Origin: JBGVSA01 sp041807905
GTDB taxonomy: Bacteria; Pseudomonadota; Gammaproteobacteria; Burkholderiales; Rhodocyclaceae
Assembly: GCF_041807905.1 (NCBI RefSeq)
Contig: NZ_JBGVSA010000041.1
Coordinates: 1-22,647 of the forward strand
Reading direction: 5' to 3'
DNA: 22,647 bases
Part shown: piece after piece, positions 8,702 through 15,726 of the stretch
Layout: every line of letters starts with the position of its first letter
Numbering within the stretch: position 1 is the first letter of the stretch
Position numbers and translations under genes: made by a program
The notes under the pieces: model-generated
The model's input: the letters and a program-made list of their open reading frames with translations, nothing else
The model's database searches: none
Told to the model about the DNA's origin: nothing

Positions 8702-9469
8702 CTACAGTTGCAGCACGGCACGGGCATTGGCTGTCGTGGCCCGCGCCACTTCATCGGCTCCGTTCTCTCCCATCTCGCGCAACTCGGCCAGTACTGCCGC
8801 GAAACGTGCCACGAAGACCGGCTCGTTGCGCCCCTTGCCCACCCAGGCGGGCGGAATGTCCGGGGCATCCGATTCGAGAACGATGTGTTCGATTGGAATG
8901 GTGCGCGCAAGTTCTCGGATGCGCGTCGAACCGCTGTAGGTCATGGCTCCGCCGAATCCGAGCTTGAAGCCCAGCGACATGAAAACGTCCGCCTGCTGGC
9001 GGCTGCCGTTAAAGGCATGGGCAATGCCGCCACGCGGTCGGTAGCGGCGCAGATACTTGAGCACGCGGTCCTGCGCACGGCGCACGTGCACGATCACGGG
9101 CAGGTCGAACTCCCGCGCCAGCTTGAGCTGTTCGACGAAAAACCAGTCCTGCCGGACAGGGTCCGCGTCCTCCACGTAGCCATCCAGCCCGATCTCGCCC
9201 ACCGCGCAGGCGCCGCCTTCGGCCAGGCGCGCGCGCAGCGTTGCGATGTCCGACGCCTTCGAACCGTCGACGAACAAAGGGTGGATACCGGCCGCCCATG
9301 CGCTGCCCGGCAAGGCCGTGGCGAGCTCTCGCACGCGATCGAAGTTGCGCACGTCGACGGCCGGAATCACAAAGCGCCCGACACCGGCTTCGCGCGCACG
9401 CGCGACGACCGCGTCGCGGTCGGCGTCGAATTCGTCAGCGTCGAGATGAATGTGGGTGTCGATCAACAT
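8702..9469 (-). CDS. tatD: TatD-family metal-dependent hydrolase
   Basis: Metal-dependent hydrolase of the TatD/YcfH/YjjV group, 255 aa, the usual length. Members are cytoplasmic and several show DNase activity. Metal ligands appear in order: DTHIHLD (His6, His8), GEIGLD (Glu92), IVHVR (His128), AHAF (His151) and LESDAPD (Asp201). The start is the first ATG of the frame and has GAGG 5 nt upstream. It follows the lipoprotein gene of the transport operon by 97 bp containing small GC-rich hairpins, so it may belong to the end of that operon or be separate. The symbol is used in the family sense; the exact paralogue (TatD, YcfH or YjjV) is not resolved. Confidence 0.9.
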   Translation of the reverse strand: MLIDTHIHLDADEFDADRDAVVARAREAGVGRFVIPAVDVRNFDRVRELATALPGSAWAAGIHPLFVDGSKASDIATLRARLAEGGACAVGEIGLDGYVEDADPVRQDWFFVEQLKLAREFDLPVIVHVRRAQDRVLKYLRRYRPRGGIAHAFNGSRQQADVFMSLGFKLGFGGAMTYSGSTRIRELARTIPIEHIVLESDAPDIPPAWVGKGRNEPVFVARFAAVLAELREMGENGADEVARATTANARAVLQL

Positions 9470-9491
9470 GACGGCCTCATTCTAGCGGTGC

Positions 9492-9548
9492 CCGCGCTTA
9501 CGCGCGGACAAGGACGACCATGAGGCGGCAAGCGCCGTTCCCGGCGCT
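9492..9548 (-). terminator. Pair of GC-rich hairpins between lipoprotein gene and tatD
   Basis: Two short inverted repeats lie in the 97-bp intergenic region: AGCGCCG/CGGCGCT (9531-9537 and 9542-9548, 4-nt loop) and CCGCGC/GCGCGG (9492-9497 and 9502-9507, 4-nt loop). Neither is followed by a T-tract on the minus strand. They may weaken transcription or protect RNA ends rather than terminate. The evidence is structural only. Confidence 0.3.
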
Positions 9549-9566
9549 CGCAAGGCAACGCGCGGA

Positions 9567-10148
9567 TCAGCCGCGGCAACTGCGCGCGGCGTCGGACGCG
9601 AGCCAGGCCGCGGAGTCGGCGCCCAACTGGTTGACGGCCTGCCGCATGGCGGCCGCACCCGTGGCCGCATCGACCCGGGTCATCGGCACGGCGATGTCGA
9701 TGATCGTCTGCGCGTTGGCTGCTGGATCGCCCGCCAGCCGCAGATTGGCGGACAGCATGGCCTGCCCTTTGCCGGCGGCGTCCACGTCAATGATGAATTC
9801 GCCGAGCGTCACCTGCAGCCGACAGCGGCCACCGCCATCGACAGCGAGCAGCCGGTTGAGCGCGGCGTCGACCATGGCTGCGGGCGGCGCCGACCAGCGG
9901 TTGAACGCAAAGGCGCCGCGCCGCGTCGGCTCTCGGGCGTCACGGTAGAACATGGTCACGCCTGCGATCATCGGCTGCGCGGTGACATTCAGTGCGCGCA
10001 ACGCTACGGGGCTGCGTGCAGCGCCCACGGCGAACGGGGCGCCGAGATCGTGTTCGATGACACGGGGCGCGGCCTCCGGCAGCACCGTACAGGCGGACAA
10101 AGCGGCAACAGCAACGAACGTCGCGACAGTGCGCGGCATGCGGATCAT
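9567..10148 (-). CDS. ABC-transport auxiliary lipoprotein (PqiC-like) of the MCE transporter
   Basis: Lipoprotein of 193 aa with a short signal (MIRMPRTVATFVAVAALSAC) and lipobox LSAC at Cys20. The start codon overlaps the stop of the MCE gene (ATGA), which points to translational coupling. The mature protein has the general pattern of the ABC_trans_aux/PqiC family: an early segment with beta-strand character, ALRALNVTAQP, followed by FNRWSAPPAAMVDAALNRLL, which resembles the family's typical region with W and P. Members pair with MCE proteins and are thought to sit at the outer membrane as the receiving end of lipid or hydrophobic-substrate transport. Sequence conservation in this family is low, so the assignment leans partly on gene context. 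A +2 signal such as Asp is absent (Thr follows Cys), consistent with outer-membrane sorting. Confidence 0.82.
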   Translation of the reverse strand: MIRMPRTVATFVAVAALSACTVLPEAAPRVIEHDLGAPFAVGAARSPVALRALNVTAQPMIAGVTMFYRDAREPTRRGAFAFNRWSAPPAAMVDAALNRLLAVDGGGRCRLQVTLGEFIIDVDAAGKGQAMLSANLRLAGDPAANAQTIIDIAVPMTRVDAATGAAAMRQAVNQLGADSAAWLASDAARSCRG

Positions 10149-11089
10149 CTCTGGACAGGCCCCTGGTTGGTTTCGCCCGGACCGGGCACGATCGCCTGCC
10201 GGCCAGTCAGCAGCATCTGGGGCGAGCGCGACATGTCGTCGAGCACCCGGTTCAGTTGCGAGGCCGTGGTCTGCAGTTCGGACACCAGCTCATTGACGCG
10301 CGGCAACGTCTCGCCGGTCAGGCTGGTCTGCAAGTCTCCGCCCAGTCGGTCGATGCGGTCGCCAGCCGCGCGCACGCGGCCCAGCGTCTGGTTCCAGTTG
10401 TCGATGGCCGGGCCGATCTGCGCGCTGGCACGGCGCAGGTCGGTGATGGCCGACGACAACTGTTCGGCGTTCTGTTGTGAGGTGAAGCGGCGCAGGTCGG
10501 CCACCAGTTGCGGCGCCTGCGCGAGCGTGTCGTTCAGATGCGCGGTGGCCTGTGCCACGTTGTTGAGCGTGGCGTCGATGTTGTTGAGGTTCTTTTCCGA
10601 CAGCAGTTTTTCGAGCCGGATGGAGGCATCCTGCAGACGCGCGATGATGTCGCGCCCGGCGCTCGATGCCTGGTCGAGCAGACCGGGCGAAAGCGGGATG
10701 CGCGGCAACTGTCCGGCAGCGGCTTCAATGGGACGCGGGTCCTTGCCGTCGTCGTCGAGCAACACGTATGAAGTCCCCGTGATGCCCTGCGCGTTGAGCG
10801 TGGCGCGCGTATCGCGCGTGATGGGGATATCGCTGCGCACGCGGATGGTGACGATGACGCGCTGCGGGTCGTTCTCGTCGAGCTCAACGTCCATCACCCG
10901 CCCGACGCGCACGCCGCGATAGCGCACCGCCGCCTGCGGGTTCAGCCCCGTGACGGTGTGCGTGCTGACCAGCTCGTAGTGCTTGAATTCCTCGCCACTG
11001 CCGGCAAACCACCACAGCGTGACGGCCAGCGCTGCGCACAGCAGCACCGCAAACAAGCCGACGACGAGCGCGTGGGCGCGATTCTCCAT
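10145..11089 (-). CDS. MlaD/MCE-family substrate-binding protein of lipid ABC transporter
   Basis: Inner-membrane-anchored MCE protein, 314 aa. One N-terminal helix (residues ~7-29) is followed by a single MCE domain (about 36-114; GLNPQAAVRYRGVRVGRV, ITGTSYVLLDD). A long helical C-terminal part follows (about 140-290), with heptad-like runs such as NNIDATLNNVAQATAHLNDTL. MCE proteins form hexameric rings that shuttle phospholipids or other hydrophobic molecules between the membranes. The extended helical tail is longer than in the compact E. coli MlaD (about 180 aa) and resembles PqiB/YebT or plant/actinobacterial MCE proteins that build a tube. The gene lies 36 nt after the ATPase gene and overlaps the lipoprotein gene by 4 nt. 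The family is clear; the cargo is unknown. Confidence 0.93.
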   Translation of the reverse strand: MENRAHALVVGLFAVLLCAALAVTLWWFAGSGEEFKHYELVSTHTVTGLNPQAAVRYRGVRVGRVMDVELDENDPQRVIVTIRVRSDIPITRDTRATLNAQGITGTSYVLLDDDGKDPRPIEAAAGQLPRIPLSPGLLDQASSAGRDIIARLQDASIRLEKLLSEKNLNNIDATLNNVAQATAHLNDTLAQAPQLVADLRRFTSQQNAEQLSSAITDLRRASAQIGPAIDNWNQTLGRVRAAGDRIDRLGGDLQTSLTGETLPRVNELVSELQTTASQLNRVLDDMSRSPQMLLTGRQAIVPGPGETNQGPVQR

Positions 11090-11125
11090 GTTCTTCCAGT
11101 TCTCCGGGCGACGCGGCGCGCGCCC

Positions 11126-11902
11126 TTATTCGGTGTCCATCGTTGAGTCGATTGCTGATTCGCTGCTTCGCAACAAGCGAAAGAAGCGCCTGATGAACGG
11201 GTGATCTACCCGCATGACGGCGTCCAGCGTGTCGCAGGCGAGTATACGGCGTTCGGCCAGCACGGCAACGCGATTGGACAGCGCGGCCAGCGTGTCCAGA
11301 TCGTGCGTGACGAACACCACGGTCAGCCCGAGTTGCTGGTGCAGCGAGCGCACCAGCCGCACGAAAGCTGCGCTGCGGTCCGGGTCGAGCCCCGCCGTGG
11401 GTTCGTCCAGCAGCAGCAATTCCGGTTCCAGCGCCAGCGCGCGAGCCAGCGCCACGCGCTTGATCATGCCACCGGAAAGCTCTGCTGGCATGAGCCGAGC
11501 GTGGTCGGGGGTCAGTTCCACCAGCGCCAGCCGGCTCATCACCAGGGCGTGGATTTCCTCGGGCGTCAGGCGCCCCAGTTCGCGCAGCGGGAACGCGACG
11601 TTCTCGAAAACGGTGAAGGCCGAGAACAGCGCGCCTTGCTGGAACATCATGCCGAAGCGGCGTCGACGCGCCATGCGCGTTGCCCGATCGCCCGACATGA
11701 TGGGTTCGCCGAACAACATCACGCGGCCCGAGCTCGGCGCCATCAGGGCAGCCATCTGGCGCAGCAACGTGGTCTTGCCGGAACCCGATCCGCCGACCAG
11801 CGCCAACAGATCGCCACGTTCGACGCGCAGGTTGATGTTGTCATGCACGACGTTGTTGCCGAACAGCGTACGGATGCCCCGCATGTCGATGACGGCACTC
11901 AT
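11126..11902 (-). CDS. MlaF-type ABC transporter ATPase
   Basis: ATPase energising the MCE transporter, 258 aa. Walker A GGSGSGKT is at 37-44, the Q-loop (MMFQQG) around 88-89, the signature LSGGM at 142-146, Walker B LLLLDE at 162-167, and the H-loop His at 200. The LSGGMIKR signature and the FSAFTVFENVAFPLRE segment are typical of the MlaF/Ttg2A group rather than of general importers. The ATG at 11902 overlaps the stop of the permease gene (ATGA), which fixes the start. The frame stays open far upstream, but that stretch is a shadow inside the permease gene. The C-terminus (IRRFFRLLRSSESAIDSTMDTE) carries a short extension after the usual end, possibly contacting a partner domain. Confidence 0.94.
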   Translation of the reverse strand: MSAVIDMRGIRTLFGNNVVHDNINLRVERGDLLALVGGSGSGKTTLLRQMAALMAPSSGRVMLFGEPIMSGDRATRMARRRRFGMMFQQGALFSAFTVFENVAFPLRELGRLTPEEIHALVMSRLALVELTPDHARLMPAELSGGMIKRVALARALALEPELLLLDEPTAGLDPDRSAAFVRLVRSLHQQLGLTVVFVTHDLDTLAALSNRVAVLAERRILACDTLDAVMRVDHPFIRRFFRLLRSSESAIDSTMDTE

Positions 11903-13035
11903 CGCGCGACGACTCCGATCGAACGTGTTGCGATCGCGAGCAAGGCGTCGAGCACAATGACGGCGGTAATCGCCGCGACCACGGCCGCCGTCGTGTTCGA
12001 TGACAGGCTCTCGGTATTCGGCTTCACACGCAGGCCGTAATGGCACGCGATGATCGCGATGGTCACGCCGAAGATCACGCCCTTGCCAAGCCCGATCCAC
12101 ACGTTGGCCACCTGCACGACCCGCGGCAGTGTGGTGATGAAGTAGCGGTAGTCGAGGTTCATCTGCAGGTCGGCCACGACCATGCCGCCGATGAGACCCG
12201 CCGCCGAAGTCCACAACACCAGCAATGGCATGGCAAAAGCGAGCGCCAGCACTTTGGGGAGCACCAGCCGCTGGTAGCGCGAGATTCCCATGGTGGCGAG
12301 CGCATCGATTTCTTCGGTGACGCGCATGACACCCAGTTGCGCGGTGATGGCCGAGCCGGAACGCCCCGCCACCAGCACGCTCACCAGCATCGGCCCGAGC
12401 TCGCGGATGATGCCGATGCCGAGGATGTTCACGATGAAGGCATCGGCGCCGAAATTCTGCAACTGCAGCGCCGACAGGTAACACAGCACCACGCCGATGA
12501 GAAAACCGAGCAGCGCGGAAATCGGCATCGCGCGCACGCCCGTCTTGTAGAGCGCGGCGGAGATCTCCAGCCACGGAATCTGCGACGGATTGCGCAACAG
12601 CATGGCCAGCTCGATCGACACGCGACCGAGCAACTCGACCACACCAACCGCATGATCGAACGCACCGATCACCGCCCGACCGATGCGCGCAAGCGGAGCC
12701 AGCCAGTCGCGACGAGGCTTTTCGATGGGAAGCGCGGCGGCGGCGCGAATACGGTCGAACGCGTCGCGCAGACGATCGGGAATGACAGCCGCTTCGGGTT
12801 CGGCAAGGCCCCACGTGCGCCACAACAACAGCGCGCCGAAGGAGTCGAGCCGGGTAATGTCGGTGAGGTCCCAGACCTGCGCTCCGCGGGCCTCTTCAAG
12901 CCGGTGACGGATGGGAACGAGGCGACGGCGCAGCGCAGCAAGACTCCAGTCGCCGCTGAGCACGTAGCGCTCGGCGACGTGCTCGATGCGGGGCGGATGC
13001 TGCGTCAGCGCGGTATTGGGGCCGGCCCGCGACAT
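11899..13035 (-). CDS. STAS-MlaE fusion: lipid ABC transporter permease
   Basis: Inner-membrane permease of the MCE transporter, 378 aa, against roughly 260 for E. coli MlaE. The extra N-terminal ~100 residues look like a STAS domain (GDWSLAALRRRL, then VWDLTDITRLDSFGALLLWR), the role played by separate MlaB in E. coli. The permease part starts near residue 125. It contains MPISALLGFLIGVVLCYLSA, the conserved IIRELGPMLVSVLVAGRSGS, and EIDALATMGISRYQRLVLPK, hallmarks of MlaE. Five or so membrane helices follow the family pattern. It begins 3 nt after the ppx stop and overlaps the ATPase start by 4 nt. STAS-MlaE fusions are known in other bacteria; the domain call here is from pattern and position. 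No MlaC-type periplasmic carrier gene is present. Confidence 0.93.
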   Translation of the reverse strand: MSRAGPNTALTQHPPRIEHVAERYVLSGDWSLAALRRRLVPIRHRLEEARGAQVWDLTDITRLDSFGALLLWRTWGLAEPEAAVIPDRLRDAFDRIRAAAALPIEKPRRDWLAPLARIGRAVIGAFDHAVGVVELLGRVSIELAMLLRNPSQIPWLEISAALYKTGVRAMPISALLGFLIGVVLCYLSALQLQNFGADAFIVNILGIGIIRELGPMLVSVLVAGRSGSAITAQLGVMRVTEEIDALATMGISRYQRLVLPKVLALAFAMPLLVLWTSAAGLIGGMVVADLQMNLDYRYFITTLPRVVQVANVWIGLGKGVIFGVTIAIIACHYGLRVKPNTESLSSNTTAAVVAAITAVIVLDALLAIATRSIGVVAR

Positions 13036-13038
13036 GCC

Positions 13039-14550
13039 TTATTCCGCCACCTGGGTGGTGGCCGGGCTGCGTTCGGTGCGCACGCGGAACACCTTGCCCA
13101 GTCGCGCCCACTGTTGCTCTTCTTCCTGCAGGCCGGCGGCCGTGAGCGCCGACGCATGAAGCCAACTGGATGCCGCCACGGCGGTATAGCCGCGTTTGTC
13201 ATGCGTGAGCCGCAATGCCGGCTTGACGACGGCATCGCGCGAGCGATGGACGATGACCGCCAGACGCAGGCACAGAATCAGCAACCAATCCGTGTCATCC
13301 GCACCGGTGCCCTGCACGCGTTCGAGCTTGCCGCGGTGCGCCAGTGCCAACCGTGCGAGACGCGCCTGATCCATGCGCGAGAAGCCCGGCATGTCGGCGT
13401 TGGCGAGAATGTAGGCGGTGTGCTTGTGGTAACTCGAATGCGCCACGGACAGACCGATCTCATGCAGAAGCGCGGCCCAGACGAGGAAACGGCGATCGTT
13501 GTCGTCCTGATCCTCGCAATGGGGCGAGACCTGCTCAAGAAAACCCACCGCTGTTTCGGCCACGCGCTGCGCTTGTTCGAGGTCGACCTGGTAGCGACGC
13601 AGAAAGGCCTGCACTGTCGCGTCGCGCAGATCGTGCCGGTGATAGCGTCCAAGCAGGTCATACAGCACGCCCAGCCGCAGGGCGCCGTCGGAGAACACCA
13701 TATGGTCCAGGTCCAGCTCCTTGAACAAGGCGTACATGATGGCGAAACCACCGCCGAACACAGGCAGGCGATCCGACTTCAGCCCTTCGAGTTCGAGCCG
13801 GTCGACATGACCCGCCTTGAGCATGAGGTGACGGAGTTTTTCGAGTCCGTCGCGCGTAATGCCCATGGGCGACAGACCATTCAATTCGAGCACGTCGCAG
13901 ATGGCCTTGGCCGAGCCGGACGAGCCGACGGCCTGTTCCCAGCCCGTGTTGCGGTAGGCCTGCACGATGGCCTGCATCTCGTGCCTTGCTGCGAGTTCGG
14001 ATTCTTTCATGCCGGCACGCGTGATCGTGCCGTCGGGGAAGTAACGCAGACTGTGGCTGACGCAGCCCATGTACAGCGATTCGAGCTGCAGCGGTTCGAA
14101 GTTGCGGCCGATGATGAACTCGGTGGAACCACCGCCGATGTCCACGACCAATTGCTGCAGGCCGGGGTCGGCCAGACTGTGCGCCACGCCGACATAGATC
14201 AGGCGCGCTTCCTCGCGGCCAGCGATCACTTCGATCGGAAAACCCAACGCTTCTTCAGCGCGCAGCAGGAACTGCGGCGTGTTCTTCGCCACGCGCACTG
14301 TGTTGGTCGCCACCGCACGAACAGACTCGGGCTCGAACCCGCGCAGGCGTTCGTTGAACCGACGCAGCGCTTCGAGAGCACGGTCCTGCGCCGCGTCGTC
14401 GAGCATGCGGTCGGGCCCTAACCCTGCCGCCAATCGCACCGGCTCCTTCAGGTTGTCCAGTTCATAGATCTGGTCTTTCTCGGTCCGGCCGATGACCAGC
14501 CGGAAGCTGTTCGAGCCGAGGTCGACGGCCGCAATGAGTTCGTGCTTCAT
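13039..14550 (-). CDS. ppx: Exopolyphosphatase, Ppx/GppA family
   Basis: Hydrolyses terminal phosphate from inorganic polyphosphate (and in GppA from pppGpp); cytoplasmic, 503 aa, close to the ~500 typical of Ppx. The actin-like phosphate-binding motif AVDLGSNSFRLVIG is at residues 8-21. VATNTVRVAKN and the second phosphate loop VVDIGGGSTEFIIG follow, then GSSGSAKAI. The C-terminal HD-like helical region is present (LVWAALLHEIGLSVAHSSYHKH). The start at 14550 has no obvious ribosome-binding site, but it is the only start matching the conserved N-terminus. It is the first gene of an apparent operon with the MCE transporter, 3 nt ahead of the permease. Ppx versus GppA cannot be settled from sequence alone; the length and architecture favour Ppx. 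Confidence 0.93.
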   Translation of the reverse strand: MKHELIAAVDLGSNSFRLVIGRTEKDQIYELDNLKEPVRLAAGLGPDRMLDDAAQDRALEALRRFNERLRGFEPESVRAVATNTVRVAKNTPQFLLRAEEALGFPIEVIAGREEARLIYVGVAHSLADPGLQQLVVDIGGGSTEFIIGRNFEPLQLESLYMGCVSHSLRYFPDGTITRAGMKESELAARHEMQAIVQAYRNTGWEQAVGSSGSAKAICDVLELNGLSPMGITRDGLEKLRHLMLKAGHVDRLELEGLKSDRLPVFGGGFAIMYALFKELDLDHMVFSDGALRLGVLYDLLGRYHRHDLRDATVQAFLRRYQVDLEQAQRVAETAVGFLEQVSPHCEDQDDNDRRFLVWAALLHEIGLSVAHSSYHKHTAYILANADMPGFSRMDQARLARLALAHRGKLERVQGTGADDTDWLLILCLRLAVIVHRSRDAVVKPALRLTHDKRGYTAVAASSWLHASALTAAGLQEEEQQWARLGKVFRVRTERSPATTQVAE

Positions 14551-14906
14551 GGAAGACGTTGGTGTGCACGCAAGGGGAGAGTGAGCGCGATTCTATCCGC
14601 TCGCGCCGATCACGGGACAGAATCATCGACGACGCGCAACGCGCAGCCGACGCGTTCCGGTCTTGCCCCGGCGGGCGGCATCGCACTCCCTGGAGCACTT
14701 CGCGCGGGCGCGGCATGTCATCGTCAAGCGGGCCGCGAACGCTCGCAGAAGGCTAACAAATTGAAACACAGCCTTTCGCAGGGGACACAAGGCTCGTCCA
14801 GGCGCTCCCTAATATGAGCTCCATGCAGACGGGCCGGCCCCACGCCCCCAACCCCAAGGCCGGTCGGCCCGCTGCATTCAGTTCCACACAAACGAGGAGT
14901 CATTAC
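14551..14906. other. 356-bp intergenic region between ppx and the EF-hand gene
   Basis: This region separates divergent genes and must hold promoters for both. On the plus strand TAATAT (14810-14815) is a -10-like hexamer about 90 nt before the EF-hand start, without a convincing -35. The AT-rich CTAACAAATTGAAACACA (14752-14769) stands out from the GC-rich surroundings and could be a regulator site. GGGCCGGCCC (14831-14840) and GGCCGGTCGGCC (14858-14869) are GC-rich palindromic elements in the presumed 5' UTR. The short open frames here lack a ribosome-binding site and recognisable protein character, so I call no gene. Confidence 0.5.
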
Positions 14907-15476
14907 ATGACATCGATTCGTACCACCGGTCTGATGAAGATTGCTGCACTCGTCGCCGTCATGGCGGCTGCACCGGCCTTCGCCCAGCAATCCGCGCCGG
15001 CCGCCGCGCCCAACATGCAACAGCGCTTCGAAGCGCGCTTCAAGGCTGCCGACACCGATGGCGATGGCGCCCTGTCGCGCGCCGAGGTCCAGAAGAGCAT
15101 GCCTCGCCTGGCCCAACGCTTCGACCAGATCGACGCCAACAAGGACGGCAAACTGACGCCGGACGAGCTGCGCAACGCCATGCCCCAGCCGCGCGCTGAT
15201 CGCAAGGATCGTCATCATCCGCGTTCGCCCCGCCGCGGCGACCCGTTCTTCGATCACGCCGACGCCAACCATGACGGCGTCGTGACGCGCGACGAACTGG
15301 ACGCTTCGCTCAAACAGATGACCGACCGCGCGCATGCCATGTTCGACGCGGCCGACACCAACAAGGACGGCAAGGTTTCGCGCGAAGAAGCCCAGGCCGC
15401 CCGCGAGAAGTTCCGCGCAGAACATCCGCGCGGTCCACGTGGCGAGCTGCCGCCCCCGCCGCCGCCCGCCAAGTGA
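14907..15476 (+). CDS. Periplasmic protein with four EF-hand calcium-binding motifs
   Basis: Exported protein of 189 aa with a signal peptide (hydrophobic run KIAALVAVMAAAPAFA, likely cut after AFA at residue 26). Four canonical EF-hand loops are visible: DTDGDGALSRAE (49-60), DANKDGKLTPDE (76-87), DANHDGVVTRDE (119-130) and DTNKDGKVSREE (150-161). All have acidic or Asn ligands at positions 1, 3 and 5, Gly at 6 and Glu at 12, so all should bind Ca2+. A basic/Pro spacer (RKDRHHPRSPRRGDP) separates the two pairs, and the C-terminus is a Pro tract. I chose the ATG at 14907 for its GAGGAG (7 nt spacing) and clean signal peptide; a frame-open start further upstream adds non-signal residues. Bacterial proteins of this kind are mostly uncharacterised; calcium buffering or sensing in the periplasm is inferred. 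Confidence 0.88.
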   Translation: MTSIRTTGLMKIAALVAVMAAAPAFAQQSAPAAAPNMQQRFEARFKAADTDGDGALSRAEVQKSMPRLAQRFDQIDANKDGKLTPDELRNAMPQPRADRKDRHHPRSPRRGDPFFDHADANHDGVVTRDELDASLKQMTDRAHAMFDAADTNKDGKVSREEAQAAREKFRAEHPRGPRGELPPPPPPAK

Positions 15477-15482
15477 GTACGC

Positions 15483-15525
15483 GAGGTCGGGCCCCCGCCC
15501 GGCCTCCAGTACATGTAGTAGTACT
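15483..15525 (+). other. Tandem hairpins in the EF-hand gene 3' region
   Basis: Seven nt after the stop codon, GAGGTCGGGC (15483-15492) pairs with GCCCGGCCTC (15497-15506), a 10-bp stem with one G-U pair and a CCCC loop. It is followed immediately by AGTAC/GTACT (15508-15512 and 15521-15525, 8-nt loop). Neither has a T-tract. With the terminator downstream they make a structured 3' UTR of about 110 nt. Confidence 0.5.
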
Positions 15526-15552
15526 TGTATTTCCTGTTTTTCTCTCCGCTTG

Positions 15553-15587
15553 CCGCAGTTCCTCCCCGGGAGCTGCGGTTTTTTTTT
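15553..15587 (+). terminator. Rho-independent terminator after the EF-hand gene
   Basis: The stem CCGCAG (15553-15558) pairs with CTGCGG (15573-15578), extended internally by CTCC/GGAG (15562-15565 and 15569-15572), and is followed by nine T (15579-15587). This is a textbook intrinsic terminator, 76 nt after the EF-hand stop. Confidence 0.85.
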
Positions 15588-15657
15588 GAAGTGGTCGCCG
15601 CTGGCGCAATCCGTGACGCCGCCGGACAGGTCAAGACCCGTCATCAACCCGTGACGC

Positions 15658-15663
15658 TACAAT
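15658..15663 (+). promoter_or_regulatory. Candidate -10 element for dsbB
   Basis: TACAAT is a strong -10 match in GCTACAATCG, 63 nt before the dsbB start and just after the EF-hand terminator. No good -35 hexamer sits at 16-18 nt, so the promoter may be weak or activator-dependent. The resulting leader would carry the small hairpin CGATCC/GGATCG (15678-15698), capped by a GAAA loop. Confidence 0.4.
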
Positions 15664-15726
15664 CGCGCGGATTGAACCGATCCGGCGAAAGCGGATCGAA
15701 CGAGCGCTTCTTTTCGACCTGCGACC

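Noticed and set aside
11903..12823. Upstream extension of the MlaF-type ATPase reading frame
   Set aside because: The extension lies in an alternative frame of the STAS-MlaE gene and is Arg/Ser-rich. The ATPase start is fixed by the ATGA overlap at 11899-11902.
12040..14421. Very long open frame on the plus strand opposite the MlaE and ppx genes
   Set aside because: Its translation is rich in His, Arg, Gln and Asp with no family pattern, as expected for the antisense of GC-rich coding DNA. The minus-strand genes have full family motifs and coupled starts.
14542..14817. Small plus-strand open frames between ppx and the EF-hand gene
   Set aside because: No ribosome-binding site, no recognisable domain and codon use that looks random; partly overlaps the ppx start.
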